Below, in pieces: positions 37,669 through 46,499 of a stretch of DNA of 64,000 nt. The stretch comes from Cutibacterium modestum (GTDB lineage Bacteria; Actinomycetota; Actinomycetes; Propionibacteriales; Propionibacteriaceae). The position numbers and the translations under genes were made by a program. The notes beneath the pieces were generated by a model that did no database searches, had not been told where the DNA came from, and saw only the letters and a program-made list of their open reading frames with translations. Position 1 is the stretch's first letter, and every line of letters starts with the position of its first letter. The DNA lies in contig NZ_BJEN01000001.1 in NCBI RefSeq assembly GCF_008326345.1, positions 744,001 to 808,000 of the forward strand, given 5' to 3'.

Positions 37669-40559
37669 TCAGGCCCCTGTGTTCGGCAGCCTCGGACCGA
37701 GCGTGGAATGGCGAAGGCGCCCCCATCCATCCCCTATGTTCGCTTCAGAAACCGTCGTGGTCGTCACAGACGAGGACGGCGTCACCGTCGGCTTGATCGT
37801 CGTAGCCGGTGTTGGAGTCACAATGGGCGTAACCGTGGCTGGTGTCGGAGTGGGCCTTAACTCTCGATCGACCACCGTCATCTCGCGAATGACCGGAGCC
37901 GGTGAGCCAGCGACCAGCATGAGACGCACTTCCTTAACGCTCGTACCTGCCGGCACCGCGAAGGCGTGGAAAGGCGCGTCGTCACTGATCGTCCCAATGG
38001 TTCTCCACGCTCGACCCGAGCGCACCTGGACCTTGCCGCAGGCGGTCCCAACGACGATGACCTGACGCGGGGTGACTCCCTTGGCGGGCACGAAGCTCAC
38101 GAAATCGCCAGCCTTGGCGGAGGCTGCAGCATGGAAGGCCGTCGAGACGTCTCCATCAAAGGCCAGAGCCGCGCTCGACCCCTTGGCAGCCTTGATATTG
38201 GTCGAGTACACGCTGACAGGCGGGGTCACCTCGAACTCACGAATCTTGACCCATTGAGCACCTGGGTTGGCGTCAGTGGCCCGGACTCGAACATAGCGTG
38301 CTTTAACCGGCGTCTCGAAGGCGTGCTTGATAAGCGGGGCCGAGTCGAAGATCCCGGCGATTGTCCACGTCGATCCATCCGTCGAGTACTCCAGGGCGGC
38401 GTGATAGAATGTATCACCACTCGCCGTGTCATCGTCAGCCTGATGAACGGCAACCTGACCAACGGACTTGACCGATCCCAAGTCGACTTGGGCGTAACTG
38501 CCCTTCTCCGGTGGGACGTTGCTCCAAAAGGGAGTCGACAGTTTTCCATCGACCATCTGGCTCGGGGAATTGCCCTGCCACTGTCCCATGGACGAGGATG
38601 CAGTGCTGGCGTAGGCCTTCATTGCAGTCGGACGGACCCCAAGGAACGCGGCGAACTGTGCGGTGGCTTTCCTGGCAAAAGCCTCGAAGATGCCGTCTCC
38701 TACCGAGGGAACGATGACGTTCTTGTGTGGGATGCCGTCGCTGCCCTGATCGTCGACGGTAGGGCACTTGGCCAGATCAATCTGTCTCTGCGCCGCGAGG
38801 TACTCATTCGTCGCTTTGAGCCCATCACCAACGTCGATGGCGTCAAGCATCGCCACGAAGTGTTGGCTGGCACGCGCCCACTGTGAGGCTGCGGTGACCC
38901 AAGGTCTGGCGTCTTGCAGGAAACCTTGCTGGTCCATGCCCGCCAGCGCCTTGGGCAGCCTGACGATCGCAGCCAGGCGGGCTTCGAGAGAATCGTCAGC
39001 AGTACCCGTCTTACGAGCGGCCCAAAAGGCGGCGACCGCGGCAGCCAGGGCCGGGGCGTGGGTGTCGGGGGAACGGTAGGGCCAACTCTGGTTAAGATCG
39101 GCGAAAACGCGCAGCGCGGCGCGGGTGGCCTTATCTACGTGTAGTCGCCGTAGTTGGCCAGGGCAGGCATCGAGGCATAAGGCTCGATCATAGGGTTCGA
39201 GGTGATGCCGTCGATATGCTTGTACAGGTTGGGATCGCGATTAACGAGCGGATTGAGGAAAAGCTGGCTGCGCCGCCCGTCATTGACCGGGAAGTTGTCC
39301 CAGATGTACAGGTGCTTGGTGCGGTAAGACTGTGCCGCACGCGCCACAGAGGATTCGGTAATGGACGGCGAGAACACTCCTTCACCGGTCCACTGGACGC
39401 GAATGTCCTTGTCCAGACGAGTACCGAGCTCCACCTTGTAGGGGTCCTCCCACGAACCGTTGTAATTCGTGGGAACTGTCTGGAGCGGGGGCAGACCATT
39501 CTTCCTGACGTACTCGGTCTCAAGTCGGTTGAGGTAATCAGCCTGGGCGTCGGCGATCCACTTTCCGTCCCCTTTGTTGGGATATTTCTGGCGATCGGCG
39601 TCGCAGTGGAACTTGAGCTCGATGTCGTCCAAAGCGATGTAGAAGGATCTCACGCCCAAGGAGCGGAGCTGGTCGAACTTGTCAGTTGTGGCCTTGAAGT
39701 CATCATCCGAGGAGTAGCAGATGTCGTTGCCCGGCGACAGTGCGAAGGTGAAGTCGACGTGGTTATCGTTGGCTCCCTTGACGAGCTCCTTCATGCGCAC
39801 AAGGTCTTCGCCGCTGTAAAGGGCGCGCCACTTGGCACGCAGCAGCAGATCGTCCTTCGGCGTGTAGATATAGGTGTTCATCTTGTGGCGGCCATAGAAA
39901 GCGAACTGGTCCAACCTCGCCTGGTGTGACCATGGAATGCCGTAGAAGCCCTCGATACCACCGCGGATCGACATGAGCGGCCAGTCACGCACCGTTACCG
40001 AAGCCACCTTGCCATGACGCACGAGCTGGCGCAAGGTTTGCACAGCGTAGAAGGTGCCCCGAGCGTCCTTGCCCTGAAGGGCGACGACGTCATGGCCGGA
40101 ACGGTGCCCGGAGGCGATGACGTAGCCATCGGCCGGCAAAGTGTCGGCCTTGCTGCCCCCGAGGGAAGCAACGAGCCCATCGATACCCGGCGTCGTGTCA
40201 GCCGTGCCGACCCAGACCTGGTCACCAGATGCATCCGGGGTCTGGGACACGCTCACCTGTGCTCCTGGCAGGCTGCGCAGAACAGTCACTGCCTGTTTGA
40301 CGGCCTTGGCGTCTGCGTCGGCTCCCGCAACCACCGTGACTTTCCCCGACAACGACATGTTGGCACCAGTCGAGGCCATTTCCTGTGGGTTGGGCAGGAT
40401 GGAGGGCAGGGTCGAGGCCGCCGGTTGGGCATCATTAGCAGCTCGAGCCGGAGGACTAGTCACCACAGCCACGGATCCCACCATCAAGGCGGTAAGGCAA
40501 GCCGCGACCTTCCGAGCGAGTCTGGGCCGGCCGACAACGCAGAGTGCTGATCTCACCAT
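37669..40559 (-). pseudogene. GH84-type beta-N-acetylglucosaminidase / hyaluronidase-like gene, disrupted
   Basis: The conceptual product is about 960 residues. A signal peptide ends VTSPPARA (near 40). A GH20b/GH84 N-terminal domain and the GH84 barrel follow, with the catalytic Asp pair D311-D312 in YIALDDIELKF and GGIEGFYGIPWS. A helical domain, an F5/8-type carbohydrate-binding domain (GSYAQVDLGSVKSVGQVAVH), a Thr/Pro-rich stretch and a terminal LPNTGA complete it. The frame breaks at 39135-39137: ANYGDYT is followed by TAG, and the next frame resumes at DKATRAALRVFADLNQSWPY. Family members have a WNPxxY block here, so about 19 bp appear deleted. The protein also stops directly after LPNTGA, without the membrane helix of an LPXTG anchor. 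Such enzymes cleave GlcNAc from host glycans. Confidence 0.82.
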
Positions 40560-40608
40560 GGGTAATCCCTTTCAGAAGGTAATGGCGCCGCCGCTGGCAC
40601 CTTGGTTG

Positions 40609-40629
40609 ATCGGACGCCCTGCGTCCGAT
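40609..40629 (-). terminator. Possible hairpin terminator after the PTS EIIA gene
   Basis: Arms ATCGGACG (40609-40616) and CGTCCGAT (40622-40629) with a 5-nt loop lie between the EIIA stop and the GH84 start. There is no T-run on the minus strand, so its efficiency is uncertain. Confidence 0.35.
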
Positions 40630-40756
40630 GACGTGCGACTGGCCCTTGGCTGAGCCCATCGCCAATGTGAACGTGTACAGAACTGGCGCGATCCCTCACG
40701 AACGGGGGGAAGCTCGAGATGCTCCGACGGGCCGCCCGAGGGGCGACCCTCGTCCG

Positions 40757-41203
40757 TCACTGGACGTTGAGCAGGGCGGCCCCAGGTTCGACGGTCCGAG
40801 CCTCGACCGGCGTCACCGACTCCGGCGCGGCGTCGAGGATGATGACAGGGCACATGGCCGAGCGGCCTCCGGCGACAACCTCGCTCGGGTTCCACGAGAT
40901 GAGGGGGGTACCGACGGCTACCTGATCTCCTTCGGCGGCGTGAAGAAGAAAGCCACGACCGTTGAGCTGCACAGTGTCGATACCCAGGTGGACGAGTACG
41001 CCTAGCTCCTCGGCTTGGATGACGAAGGCGTGTGGATGAAGCTTGACGACCCGGCCGGTGATGGGAGCGACAACCGTCACCTTGGCCTCACCGGCCGGGG
41101 CGATGGCGACCCCGGGACCGACGAGCCCTTGGGCGAAAACCGGGTCCGGCACGTCCGAAAGAGGATGGACGTCCCCGGCCATGGGTGAGGAGACTGGCAT
41201 CAT
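40757..41203 (-). CDS. PTS EIIA component, glucose family
   Basis: 148 residues. It is a stand-alone EIIA-Glc/Crr-type domain with the phosphorylated histidine (His72) in GVLVHLGIDTVQL and the supporting histidine near VKLHPHAF. It receives phosphate from HPr and passes it to EIIB. The ATG at 41203 shares one base with the EIIB stop (TGATG), so the two are coupled. It may serve the EIIB and EIIC encoded in this cluster or be shared with other glucose-family permeases. Confidence 0.9.
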   Translation of the reverse strand: MMPVSSPMAGDVHPLSDVPDPVFAQGLVGPGVAIAPAGEAKVTVVAPITGRVVKLHPHAFVIQAEELGVLVHLGIDTVQLNGRGFLLHAAEGDQVAVGTPLISWNPSEVVAGGRSAMCPVIILDAAPESVTPVEARTVEPGAALLNVQ

Positions 41204-41433
41204 CAGCGCAAGTCCTCAATGTCCTCAGCGAGGGTGTCGGCCTCGGGACCAACGACGACCTGAACGGACGTGCCCTGCTGGACAACGCCAAAGGCGCCGG
41301 CGGCTTTAAGCGCAGACTCGTCAACGAGGTCGGGATCGTCCACCTCGACGCGCAGTCGGGTGATGCACGCCTCAAGATCGTCGATGTTGTCGTCGCCGCC
41401 GAGGGCTGCCAGGATCTGTTCTGCCTTGCTCAT
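41203..41433 (-). CDS. PTS EIIB component, glucose/GlcNAc family
   Basis: 76 residues starting MSKAEQILAALGGDDNI. A free-standing EIIB with the phosphorylated Cys23 in LEACITRLRVEV. Length and sequence fit the N-acetylglucosamine/glucose EIIB group. The ATG is preceded by AAGGAG; the frame continues upstream without family similarity. A dre-like operator lies 74-89 bp before the start. The stop overlaps the EIIA start. Confidence 0.9.
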   Translation of the reverse strand: MSKAEQILAALGGDDNIDDLEACITRLRVEVDDPDLVDESALKAAGAFGVVQQGTSVQVVVGPEADTLAEDIEDLR

Positions 41434-41506
41434 GGTGTCTCCTTGCTCTGATTCGAGATAAACTCCGCCATGGAGCATCTTCGAACGAATGCTGGTCCAC
41501 CTTCCA

Positions 41507-41522
41507 AGTGGTCCAGACAACT
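41507..41522. promoter_or_regulatory. DasR/NagR-type operator (dre-like) upstream of EIIB
   Basis: AGTGGTCCAGACAACT differs from the GntR/HutC-family DasR consensus (ACTGGTCTAGACCACT and variants) at few positions. A further half-site, GCTGGTCCACC, lies at 41491-41501. A minus-strand -35-like TTGACA occurs at 41555-41550. The adjacent GntR gene is the obvious binding partner. Confidence 0.6.
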
Positions 41523-41562
41523 AACACTGAACTCCATCAGACGCCCGGATGTCAAGATCCGA

Positions 41563-41814
41563 TCAGGGCTCGCGATCTTCTCCCCACAAGTCCTCCAGGT
41601 CTGAAGCCAATAGGTCGGCGTCCGGACCGACGATAACCTGAATGCTATGCCCTTGCATCGTGACCCCGTGCGCTCCGGCCCGACGTAAAGCTTGCTCATC
41701 GACCTGTCCGCAATGACGAACCTGGCATCGTAATCGAGTTACGCATGGCTCGATCGACACGACATTGTCGATTCCGCCCAAGGCCGCCAAGATGTGCTTG
41801 ACACACTTCATCAT
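41563..41814 (-). CDS. Second PTS EIIB-like component
   Basis: 83 residues starting MMKCVKHILAALGGIDNVV. It is a paralogue of the neighbouring EIIB, with the site cysteine retained at Cys24 in IEPCVTRLRCQV but only moderate similarity otherwise. An additional Cys at position 4 and the RCQVRHCGQV stretch are unusual. It overlaps the GntR stop by 4 bp (ATGA), so it is co-translated with the regulator. It could be a second phosphoryl carrier or a regulatory EIIB that reports PTS state to the GntR protein; the second idea is inference. Confidence 0.8.
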   Translation of the reverse strand: MMKCVKHILAALGGIDNVVSIEPCVTRLRCQVRHCGQVDEQALRRAGAHGVTMQGHSIQVIVGPDADLLASDLEDLWGEDREP

Positions 41815-42533
41815 GAACCTCCTCGAGATGGATACAGGGTTCTGCGTGGGCCAGAGATCGGTACCCACAATTTGTAGCGATCACCCCGGTACCAGGCCCG
41901 GGAATAAGAGACAGCAATGTCATCGGCATAGGTTCGACGGTTGATAGCCAATACAGCCGACCCGACGGGGATCTGCAGTTGTCCGCAGATCAGCGCGTCA
42001 CCGCTGACAGCCTCGATCGCATCCTCACCCCAGGTAGGGGCTAGCCCAGCTGCCGTCATCGCCTCGTAAATACTTGCCGGGACGCCGTTAGCCAACAGAT
42101 CCGGCATTACCCGGGCAGCGATCCAGGTCTTTTCAACTGCCATCGGAACGCCATCAGCCAACCGCACACGGTAGACGTAATGAACGGGCTCTCCCGACTC
42201 GATCCCTAACCACACAGCGACATCAGGAGTGGCCGACAGCTCCTCACCGCGCAGCACCCGGGTGTCTGGAATCATGCCACGCTGACGCATCTCCTCACTA
42301 AAGGACGAGATGCGCGACTGCACATCCACTTTGGGAGCCCTGACGTAGGTGCCGCTGCCGCGACGACGCTCGAGCATCCCGCTGCTCACCAGCGAATCAA
42401 CCGCTTGACGGACCGTCATGCGCGAAATACCGAAACGCTCAGCAAGTTCCCGCTCACTAGGCACGACGTCCCCGACCGACAAGCGGGTGTCGATGAGCTC
42501 GACAAGGTAATCCCGCACGGTCACGTACTTCAT
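41811..42533 (-). CDS. GntR/HutC-family regulator, DasR/NagR-like
   Basis: 240 residues. The N-terminal winged helix-turn-helix (about 5-68) has VPSERELAERFGISRMTVRQ and the typical LERRRGSGTYVRAPK wing. A UTRA effector domain (about 85-235) follows. Proteins of this group bind amino-sugar phosphates such as GlcN-6-P or GlcNAc-6-P and control GlcNAc uptake. Two dre-like operators, in front of the EIIB and the divergent EIIC genes, match the sites this group binds. MKYVTVRDYLVELID is chosen as the start; the upstream extension to 42578 has no similarity. Confidence 0.85.
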   Translation of the reverse strand: MKYVTVRDYLVELIDTRLSVGDVVPSERELAERFGISRMTVRQAVDSLVSSGMLERRRGSGTYVRAPKVDVQSRISSFSEEMRQRGMIPDTRVLRGEELSATPDVAVWLGIESGEPVHYVYRVRLADGVPMAVEKTWIAARVMPDLLANGVPASIYEAMTAAGLAPTWGEDAIEAVSGDALICGQLQIPVGSAVLAINRRTYADDIAVSYSRAWYRGDRYKLWVPISGPRRTLYPSRGGS

Positions 42534-42624
42534 GCGTGAATTATGCCCCCGAAGACAGCGCGACCCAGCATGGACCATGGCGAAAGTCTCGCAATGATGA
42601 CGTTCACAAACTCTGCACGTTGCG

Positions 42625-42675
42625 TTGACAGGACCGCCTCAGTAGTCTGTACTTTAGAAAGTGGTCCATACCACC
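42625..42675 (+). promoter_or_regulatory. Promoter and dre-like operator of the PTS EIIC gene
   Basis: TTGACA (42625-42630) and TACTTT (42650-42655) are separated by 19 nt. Directly downstream, AGTGGTCCATACCACC at 42660-42675 contains the perfect inverted repeat GTGGT-N4-ACCAC and resembles DasR/NagR sites. Its place over the expected transcription start fits repression by the divergent GntR regulator. Confidence 0.65.
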
Positions 42676-42749
42676 CCGCGGACCACCTGAGGCCAGAACC
42701 GACGTGGGCGACGACCTCGGACATGAGCACTCACTGTGGAGGAACTTCT

Positions 42750-44135
42750 ATGGCGAAAGACGCTGTTGCCACCAGCACCAAGAAGAAACGGCAGATACCC
42801 GGGTTCTCCCAGATGCAGCGCATTGGGCGCTCCCTCATGCTCCCGATCGCTTCCTTGCCAGTCGCCGCACTGCTCATGCGATTTGGGTCTGTCGACGTCC
42901 TCGGAGCTGACGGACTCGCCAAGCACGCCTCATGGATGCAGCCGGTCGCCGACGTGCTAGCCGGTGCAGGCGGCGCAATCTTCGACAACCTGCCTCTCAT
43001 CTTCGCCCTGGGTGTGGCCGTCGGCTATGCCAAGAAGGCTGATGGCTCTACCGCCCTGGCCGCCCTCATTGGCTACCTCACCTTTACCGGTGCAGGCACC
43101 TCCGATAAAACTCAGGGCGGCGTCCTCCACGCCCTCGCTCCGTACTTCTCTAAAGAGACCGGAATCATCAATTACGGCGTCCTCGGCGGCATCGTCATCG
43201 GCCTCATCGCAGCCAAGATGTACGAGAAATACCGCCGAACCAAGCTGCCAACCTACCTAGCCTTCTTTGGTGGCCGTCGCTTCGTGCCGATCGTCACCGC
43301 AGCCGCCTCTGTCGTCGCAGGCGTCATCATGGCCGTCATCTACCCGGCCTTCGACTGGCTGTTCAATAAGCAGGTCGGCGGTTTCATCATGACCCACGGG
43401 TCCAACCCAGGAACAGGATTCGTATTCGGTACCATCAACCGGCTACTCATCCCCTTTGGTCTGCACCACCTGTTGAACTCGCTACCGTGGTTCCAGCTTG
43501 GCAACTGCACCAATGCTGCTGGTGAAACCCTCCATGGCGACATCACTTGTTTCTTCAGCGGCGCCGCTGGCAGCAACGCCTGGACTGGTTCCTTCATGAC
43601 TGGCTTCTTCCCGATCATGATGTTCGCACTGCCAGGCGCCGCTTTAGCGATCTACCACACCGCCAAGCCAGAACGTAAGAAGATCACCGGTGGCGTCATG
43701 ATCTCGGTCGCCCTCACAGCTTTCCTCACCGGTATCACCGAGCCCCTCGAGTACGCCTTCGCCTACGTCGCCTTCCCGCTGTACCTGGTGCACGCCCTGC
43801 TCACCGGGTCCTCCCTGGCACTGTGCAACGCCTTGGGAATCAAGGACGGATTCGGGTTCTCGGCAGGTCTGACTGACTACATCATCAACTTCGGACGAGC
43901 CTCGGAGCTTTCCGGTGGCCCCGGAAAAGTGCTCCTGCTTATCCTCATCGGTTTGGTCTACGCCGTCATCTACTACGTCGCCTTCCGCTTCGCCATCACC
44001 AGGTGGAACTTGCGCACCCCCGGTCGCGAGGAGGAGGGTGACGACACCGCCGGCGCTAGCGTCTTCGACGAGGCCCAGCTAGCTGCCAGCAAGTCCACCG
44101 GTAAGGCAGACGCCCAGAAGGAGGGGCGAGTCTGA
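42750..44135 (+). CDS. PTS EIIC permease, glucose/N-acetylglucosamine family
   Basis: 461 residues with about 10 predicted helices. It has the family motif GITEPLEYAFAYVAFP and LLIPFGLHHLLNSLPWFQLG, which place it with the Glc/GlcNAc EIIC proteins. There is no fused EIIB; the cognate EIIB and EIIA are encoded divergently at 40.8-41.8 kb. GGAGGAA precedes the ATG. The C-terminal 45 residues are polar and low-complexity. The regulator and operators point to N-acetylglucosamine as substrate, but glucose cannot be excluded. Confidence 0.9.
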   Translation: MAKDAVATSTKKKRQIPGFSQMQRIGRSLMLPIASLPVAALLMRFGSVDVLGADGLAKHASWMQPVADVLAGAGGAIFDNLPLIFALGVAVGYAKKADGSTALAALIGYLTFTGAGTSDKTQGGVLHALAPYFSKETGIINYGVLGGIVIGLIAAKMYEKYRRTKLPTYLAFFGGRRFVPIVTAAASVVAGVIMAVIYPAFDWLFNKQVGGFIMTHGSNPGTGFVFGTINRLLIPFGLHHLLNSLPWFQLGNCTNAAGETLHGDITCFFSGAAGSNAWTGSFMTGFFPIMMFALPGAALAIYHTAKPERKKITGGVMISVALTAFLTGITEPLEYAFAYVAFPLYLVHALLTGSSLALCNALGIKDGFGFSAGLTDYIINFGRASELSGGPGKVLLLILIGLVYAVIYYVAFRFAITRWNLRTPGREEEGDDTAGASVFDEAQLAASKSTGKADAQKEGRV

Positions 44136-44156
44136 TCCCAAGTCCCGTATTACTCA

Positions 44157-44192
44157 TGATGGCGCCTCTGGCTGATGCTGGGGGCGCCATCA
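44157..44192. terminator. Bidirectional terminator between EIIC and DedA genes
   Basis: A perfect 10-bp stem, TGATGGCGCC at 44157-44166 and GGCGCCATCA at 44183-44192, with a 16-nt loop lies between the two convergent genes and could serve both. Confidence 0.6.
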
Positions 44193-44208
44193 CGGCACTA
44201 CCGCGTAG

Positions 44209-44823
44209 TCACTCTGCGGTGGTATCAGGCGCTGGCATCAATCGACGCAGTATTTGGTCAAGGATGACACCAATGACAATCGCGCCGATAATCCCCACGG
44301 TGGCGGCAAGAATGTGATTGTTGCCCAAGAAGCTGGCTGCCCCTGCCCCAATAGCGGTGGCATAGCCGGCCCACGACAATCCGGCCAGGGCGTCAACAGG
44401 TAGGAAAACCCGATACGAGAAGCGAGTAGCCCCTGCCATCGCGTTAACGACGACGCGTCCTCCAGGGATGTAGCGGGCCACCAGGATGCACAGTGAGCCT
44501 CGGACCCTCAGTTGATGAGTCGCCCATGCGACAGTCTTCTGCCGCTTCGGTCCACCGGTAAAGAGCTTGGTGTGGCCAAGCTGGCGCCCCACCCAATATG
44601 CAATGTTGTCTCCGCAGATCGCACCCACAGCAGCTATCGGGATGATGAACCACCGCGACGGGTGACCAACTGCTGCTAGGGCGACGACGAGGGATTCGCT
44701 AGGAACCGGCGGGAAAAACCCGTCGATGACGCATAACCCCCATAATGCCCCGATTACCCAGGGATGGGAGGCATTGGCCGCGATGACGCCATTGATACTC
44801 GCCATCCATGCGGTCAGATTCAT
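44209..44823 (-). CDS. DedA family membrane protein
   Basis: 204 residues with the DedA/SNARE-associated fold. Features include FFPPVPSESLVVALAAVG, the GAICGDNIAYWVGRQLG motif and the ARYIPGGRVVVNAMAG block with its conserved Arg and Gly. DedA proteins are undecaprenyl-phosphate or phospholipid flippases that need the proton motive force. The Met of MNLTAWMASINGV is preferred to 44850. It follows the glycosyltransferase gene on the same strand, with 23 bp between them. Confidence 0.85.
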   Translation of the reverse strand: MNLTAWMASINGVIAANASHPWVIGALWGLCVIDGFFPPVPSESLVVALAAVGHPSRWFIIPIAAVGAICGDNIAYWVGRQLGHTKLFTGGPKRQKTVAWATHQLRVRGSLCILVARYIPGGRVVVNAMAGATRFSYRVFLPVDALAGLSWAGYATAIGAGAASFLGNNHILAATVGIIGAIVIGVILDQILRRLMPAPDTTAE

Positions 44824-44846
44824 GCTTGCCAGTCTTCCACCCGGAC

Positions 44847-45959
44847 TCAACCAGCCAACTCGTGGTCAGCGATCGCCTGTCGGTAGACCGCCTCCAACTG
44901 ATCAACGACCGGACCAGCCGCGAACCGGGAGCGAGCTCGCGCAGCGATCTGTTCGCGATCCCACGGCCTAGCTAATACCCGACCCAACCCGTCAGTCAGC
45001 GCGTCAACATCCCCAACCGGGACCACCAAGCCATTGGAATCGTCAATAAACTCTTGCGGTCCGCCGCAGGCCGTCGTCAGGACCGGCAAGCCAACTGCCA
45101 GGGCCTCGGCGCAAGCGACGCCAAAGGTCTCGGCATGGGATGCCAAGGCAAAGGCGTCAGCCCCGGCAAGCTCCTCAGCGATACGCTCACGGGATTGGGG
45201 ACCCAATACGACGATGCGTGGATTATCGGCGGCTATGGCCTCCAATTGGCGCCGCTGCGGTCCATCTCCGATGATTCTCAACTGGACCTCGGGTAGACGC
45301 TCAGCGGCTTGCGCCAACTCGACCATGCCCTTGCCCGGGTTGAGGGTGGCGACGCTGATGACGACCGCCCCTTCGTGACGTCGGCCAGGCCGGTCGAATA
45401 GCTCGACGTCAACGATGTTAGGGACCACCGTCGAGGCCACGCCATACCCAGCCAATCTGTCGCAGAGCCCCTGGGATACGCTGATCACCGCGTCGGCCCG
45501 GTTGCCCGCAGTCACGATGTCCTCAGTAAGACGGCGATCCGGGTGAGCTAAGTGAGAATCGTGTTCGGTCCACACCAACGGTTCCGGGAAGCCAGCTCTG
45601 GCGGCGGCAGCAGCAAATCTGGCGAAATGGGCGTGGATGATGTCGGGGGTGTCCCATTCCGAGGTCACGACGCGGTGCAGGTGCCGGGCCGCAATGGCAT
45701 GGACTCGGTGATCTATGCGCGCAAAGGCAGCTCCCAGAGGCACGTCCAGCCTCACTACCGTAATACCGTCACGGCGATCTAAGGCATGCTCGATTCGGGT
45801 TCCGAACTTCCGCCAGTGGCGAGCCGAACGGGCATCAAGGGCAGCCAGGACGACGTCGTGGCCTTGCTGACGCAGTGCTATTGCCTGGTCATACTCGAAG
45901 ATGCCCCGCAGCGGAGCCTCGAGGCTCGGAATCCCTCGAGACAAAACCATGATGCGCAT
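44847..45959 (-). CDS. Glycosyltransferase, GT4 family
   Basis: 370 residues. A GT-B fold enzyme with the N-terminal MRIMVLSRGIPSLEAPLRGI and a C-terminal donor-binding domain containing VATLNPGKGMVELAQA and ASHAETFGVACAEALAVG, the E-x7-E motif of GT4 retaining transferases. The acceptor is unknown; lipid or cell-wall glycans are likely given the DedA neighbour. The start is the ATG at 45959, 5 bp after the RDD stop; the frame's extension to 46316 overlaps the RDD gene and is antisense-like. Confidence 0.82.
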   Translation of the reverse strand: MRIMVLSRGIPSLEAPLRGIFEYDQAIALRQQGHDVVLAALDARSARHWRKFGTRIEHALDRRDGITVVRLDVPLGAAFARIDHRVHAIAARHLHRVVTSEWDTPDIIHAHFARFAAAAARAGFPEPLVWTEHDSHLAHPDRRLTEDIVTAGNRADAVISVSQGLCDRLAGYGVASTVVPNIVDVELFDRPGRRHEGAVVISVATLNPGKGMVELAQAAERLPEVQLRIIGDGPQRRQLEAIAADNPRIVVLGPQSRERIAEELAGADAFALASHAETFGVACAEALAVGLPVLTTACGGPQEFIDDSNGLVVPVGDVDALTDGLGRVLARPWDREQIAARARSRFAAGPVVDQLEAVYRQAIADHELAG

Positions 45960-45964
45960 ATATC

Positions 45965-46387
45965 TCACTTGCGATTGACGACGACAGTGCCGAGCACGAG
46001 ATCGTCTAGTCCGCGACGTTCGGCACCAATAACAACAGCGGGAATGATGAGGCATTTCATAGCAGTCCGAATCACTGCCCGCCACCATCCAATCGGGCCG
46101 AGACCGTCGAGGCGGATAATTACGACACGAGCCACGATCTGGCCGAAGGAACCACCTGCCACGGCAGTGAACAGGACGGACTCGACGAAGAACACCGCCA
46201 TCGGCATCCACATCGGCCAACCTCCGCCCCGGACGACTGCCGGGCCAAAGATGGCACTGGCAAGCACCATGGAGGCTCCCCAGTCGATGACGAGGGCCCC
46301 GACGCGCTTGCCCCAACTAGCCAGCGAACCGCGCCCCGCAGCGGGCAGCCCAATCGAGACTCCTGGGGCTGCCTCGGTTCCACTCAC
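45965..46387 (-). CDS. RDD family membrane protein
   Basis: 140 residues. The RDD domain has the opening WGKRVGALVIDWG (Arg and Asp of the family name), further helices (ASAIFGPAVVRGGGW and MAVFFVESVLFTAV) and the GQIVARVVIIRLDG block. The function is not known. An RDD gene directly before glnA1 is common in actinobacteria. Here it is divergent from glnA1, with about 110 bp between the starts. Confidence 0.82.
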   Translation of the reverse strand: MSGTEAAPGVSIGLPAAGRGSLASWGKRVGALVIDWGASMVLASAIFGPAVVRGGGWPMWMPMAVFFVESVLFTAVAGGSFGQIVARVVIIRLDGLGPIGWWRAVIRTAMKCLIIPAVVIGAERRGLDDLVLGTVVVNRK

Positions 46388-46499
46388 CTAATGAATTCTA
46401 CCGGCACGACCTGTTACACGCTCGAAACACAACGGTGACGGGTGAGCAACCCGCACGGACTACCGTGAATACATCACCAGTCATGTTGATGGAGGAAAG

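Noticed and set aside
37966..38886. 306-codon plus-strand open frame
   Set aside because: Antisense to the C-terminal half of the GH84 gene; no recognisable domain.
39216..39929. 237-codon plus-strand open frame
   Set aside because: Antisense to the GH84 catalytic domain, whose Asp pair and signal peptide make the minus strand the coding one.
45960..46316. N-terminal extension of the GT4 glycosyltransferase
   Set aside because: The extension is Arg/Cys-rich shadow sequence over the RDD gene; the enzyme's natural start MRIMVLSRG is at 45959.
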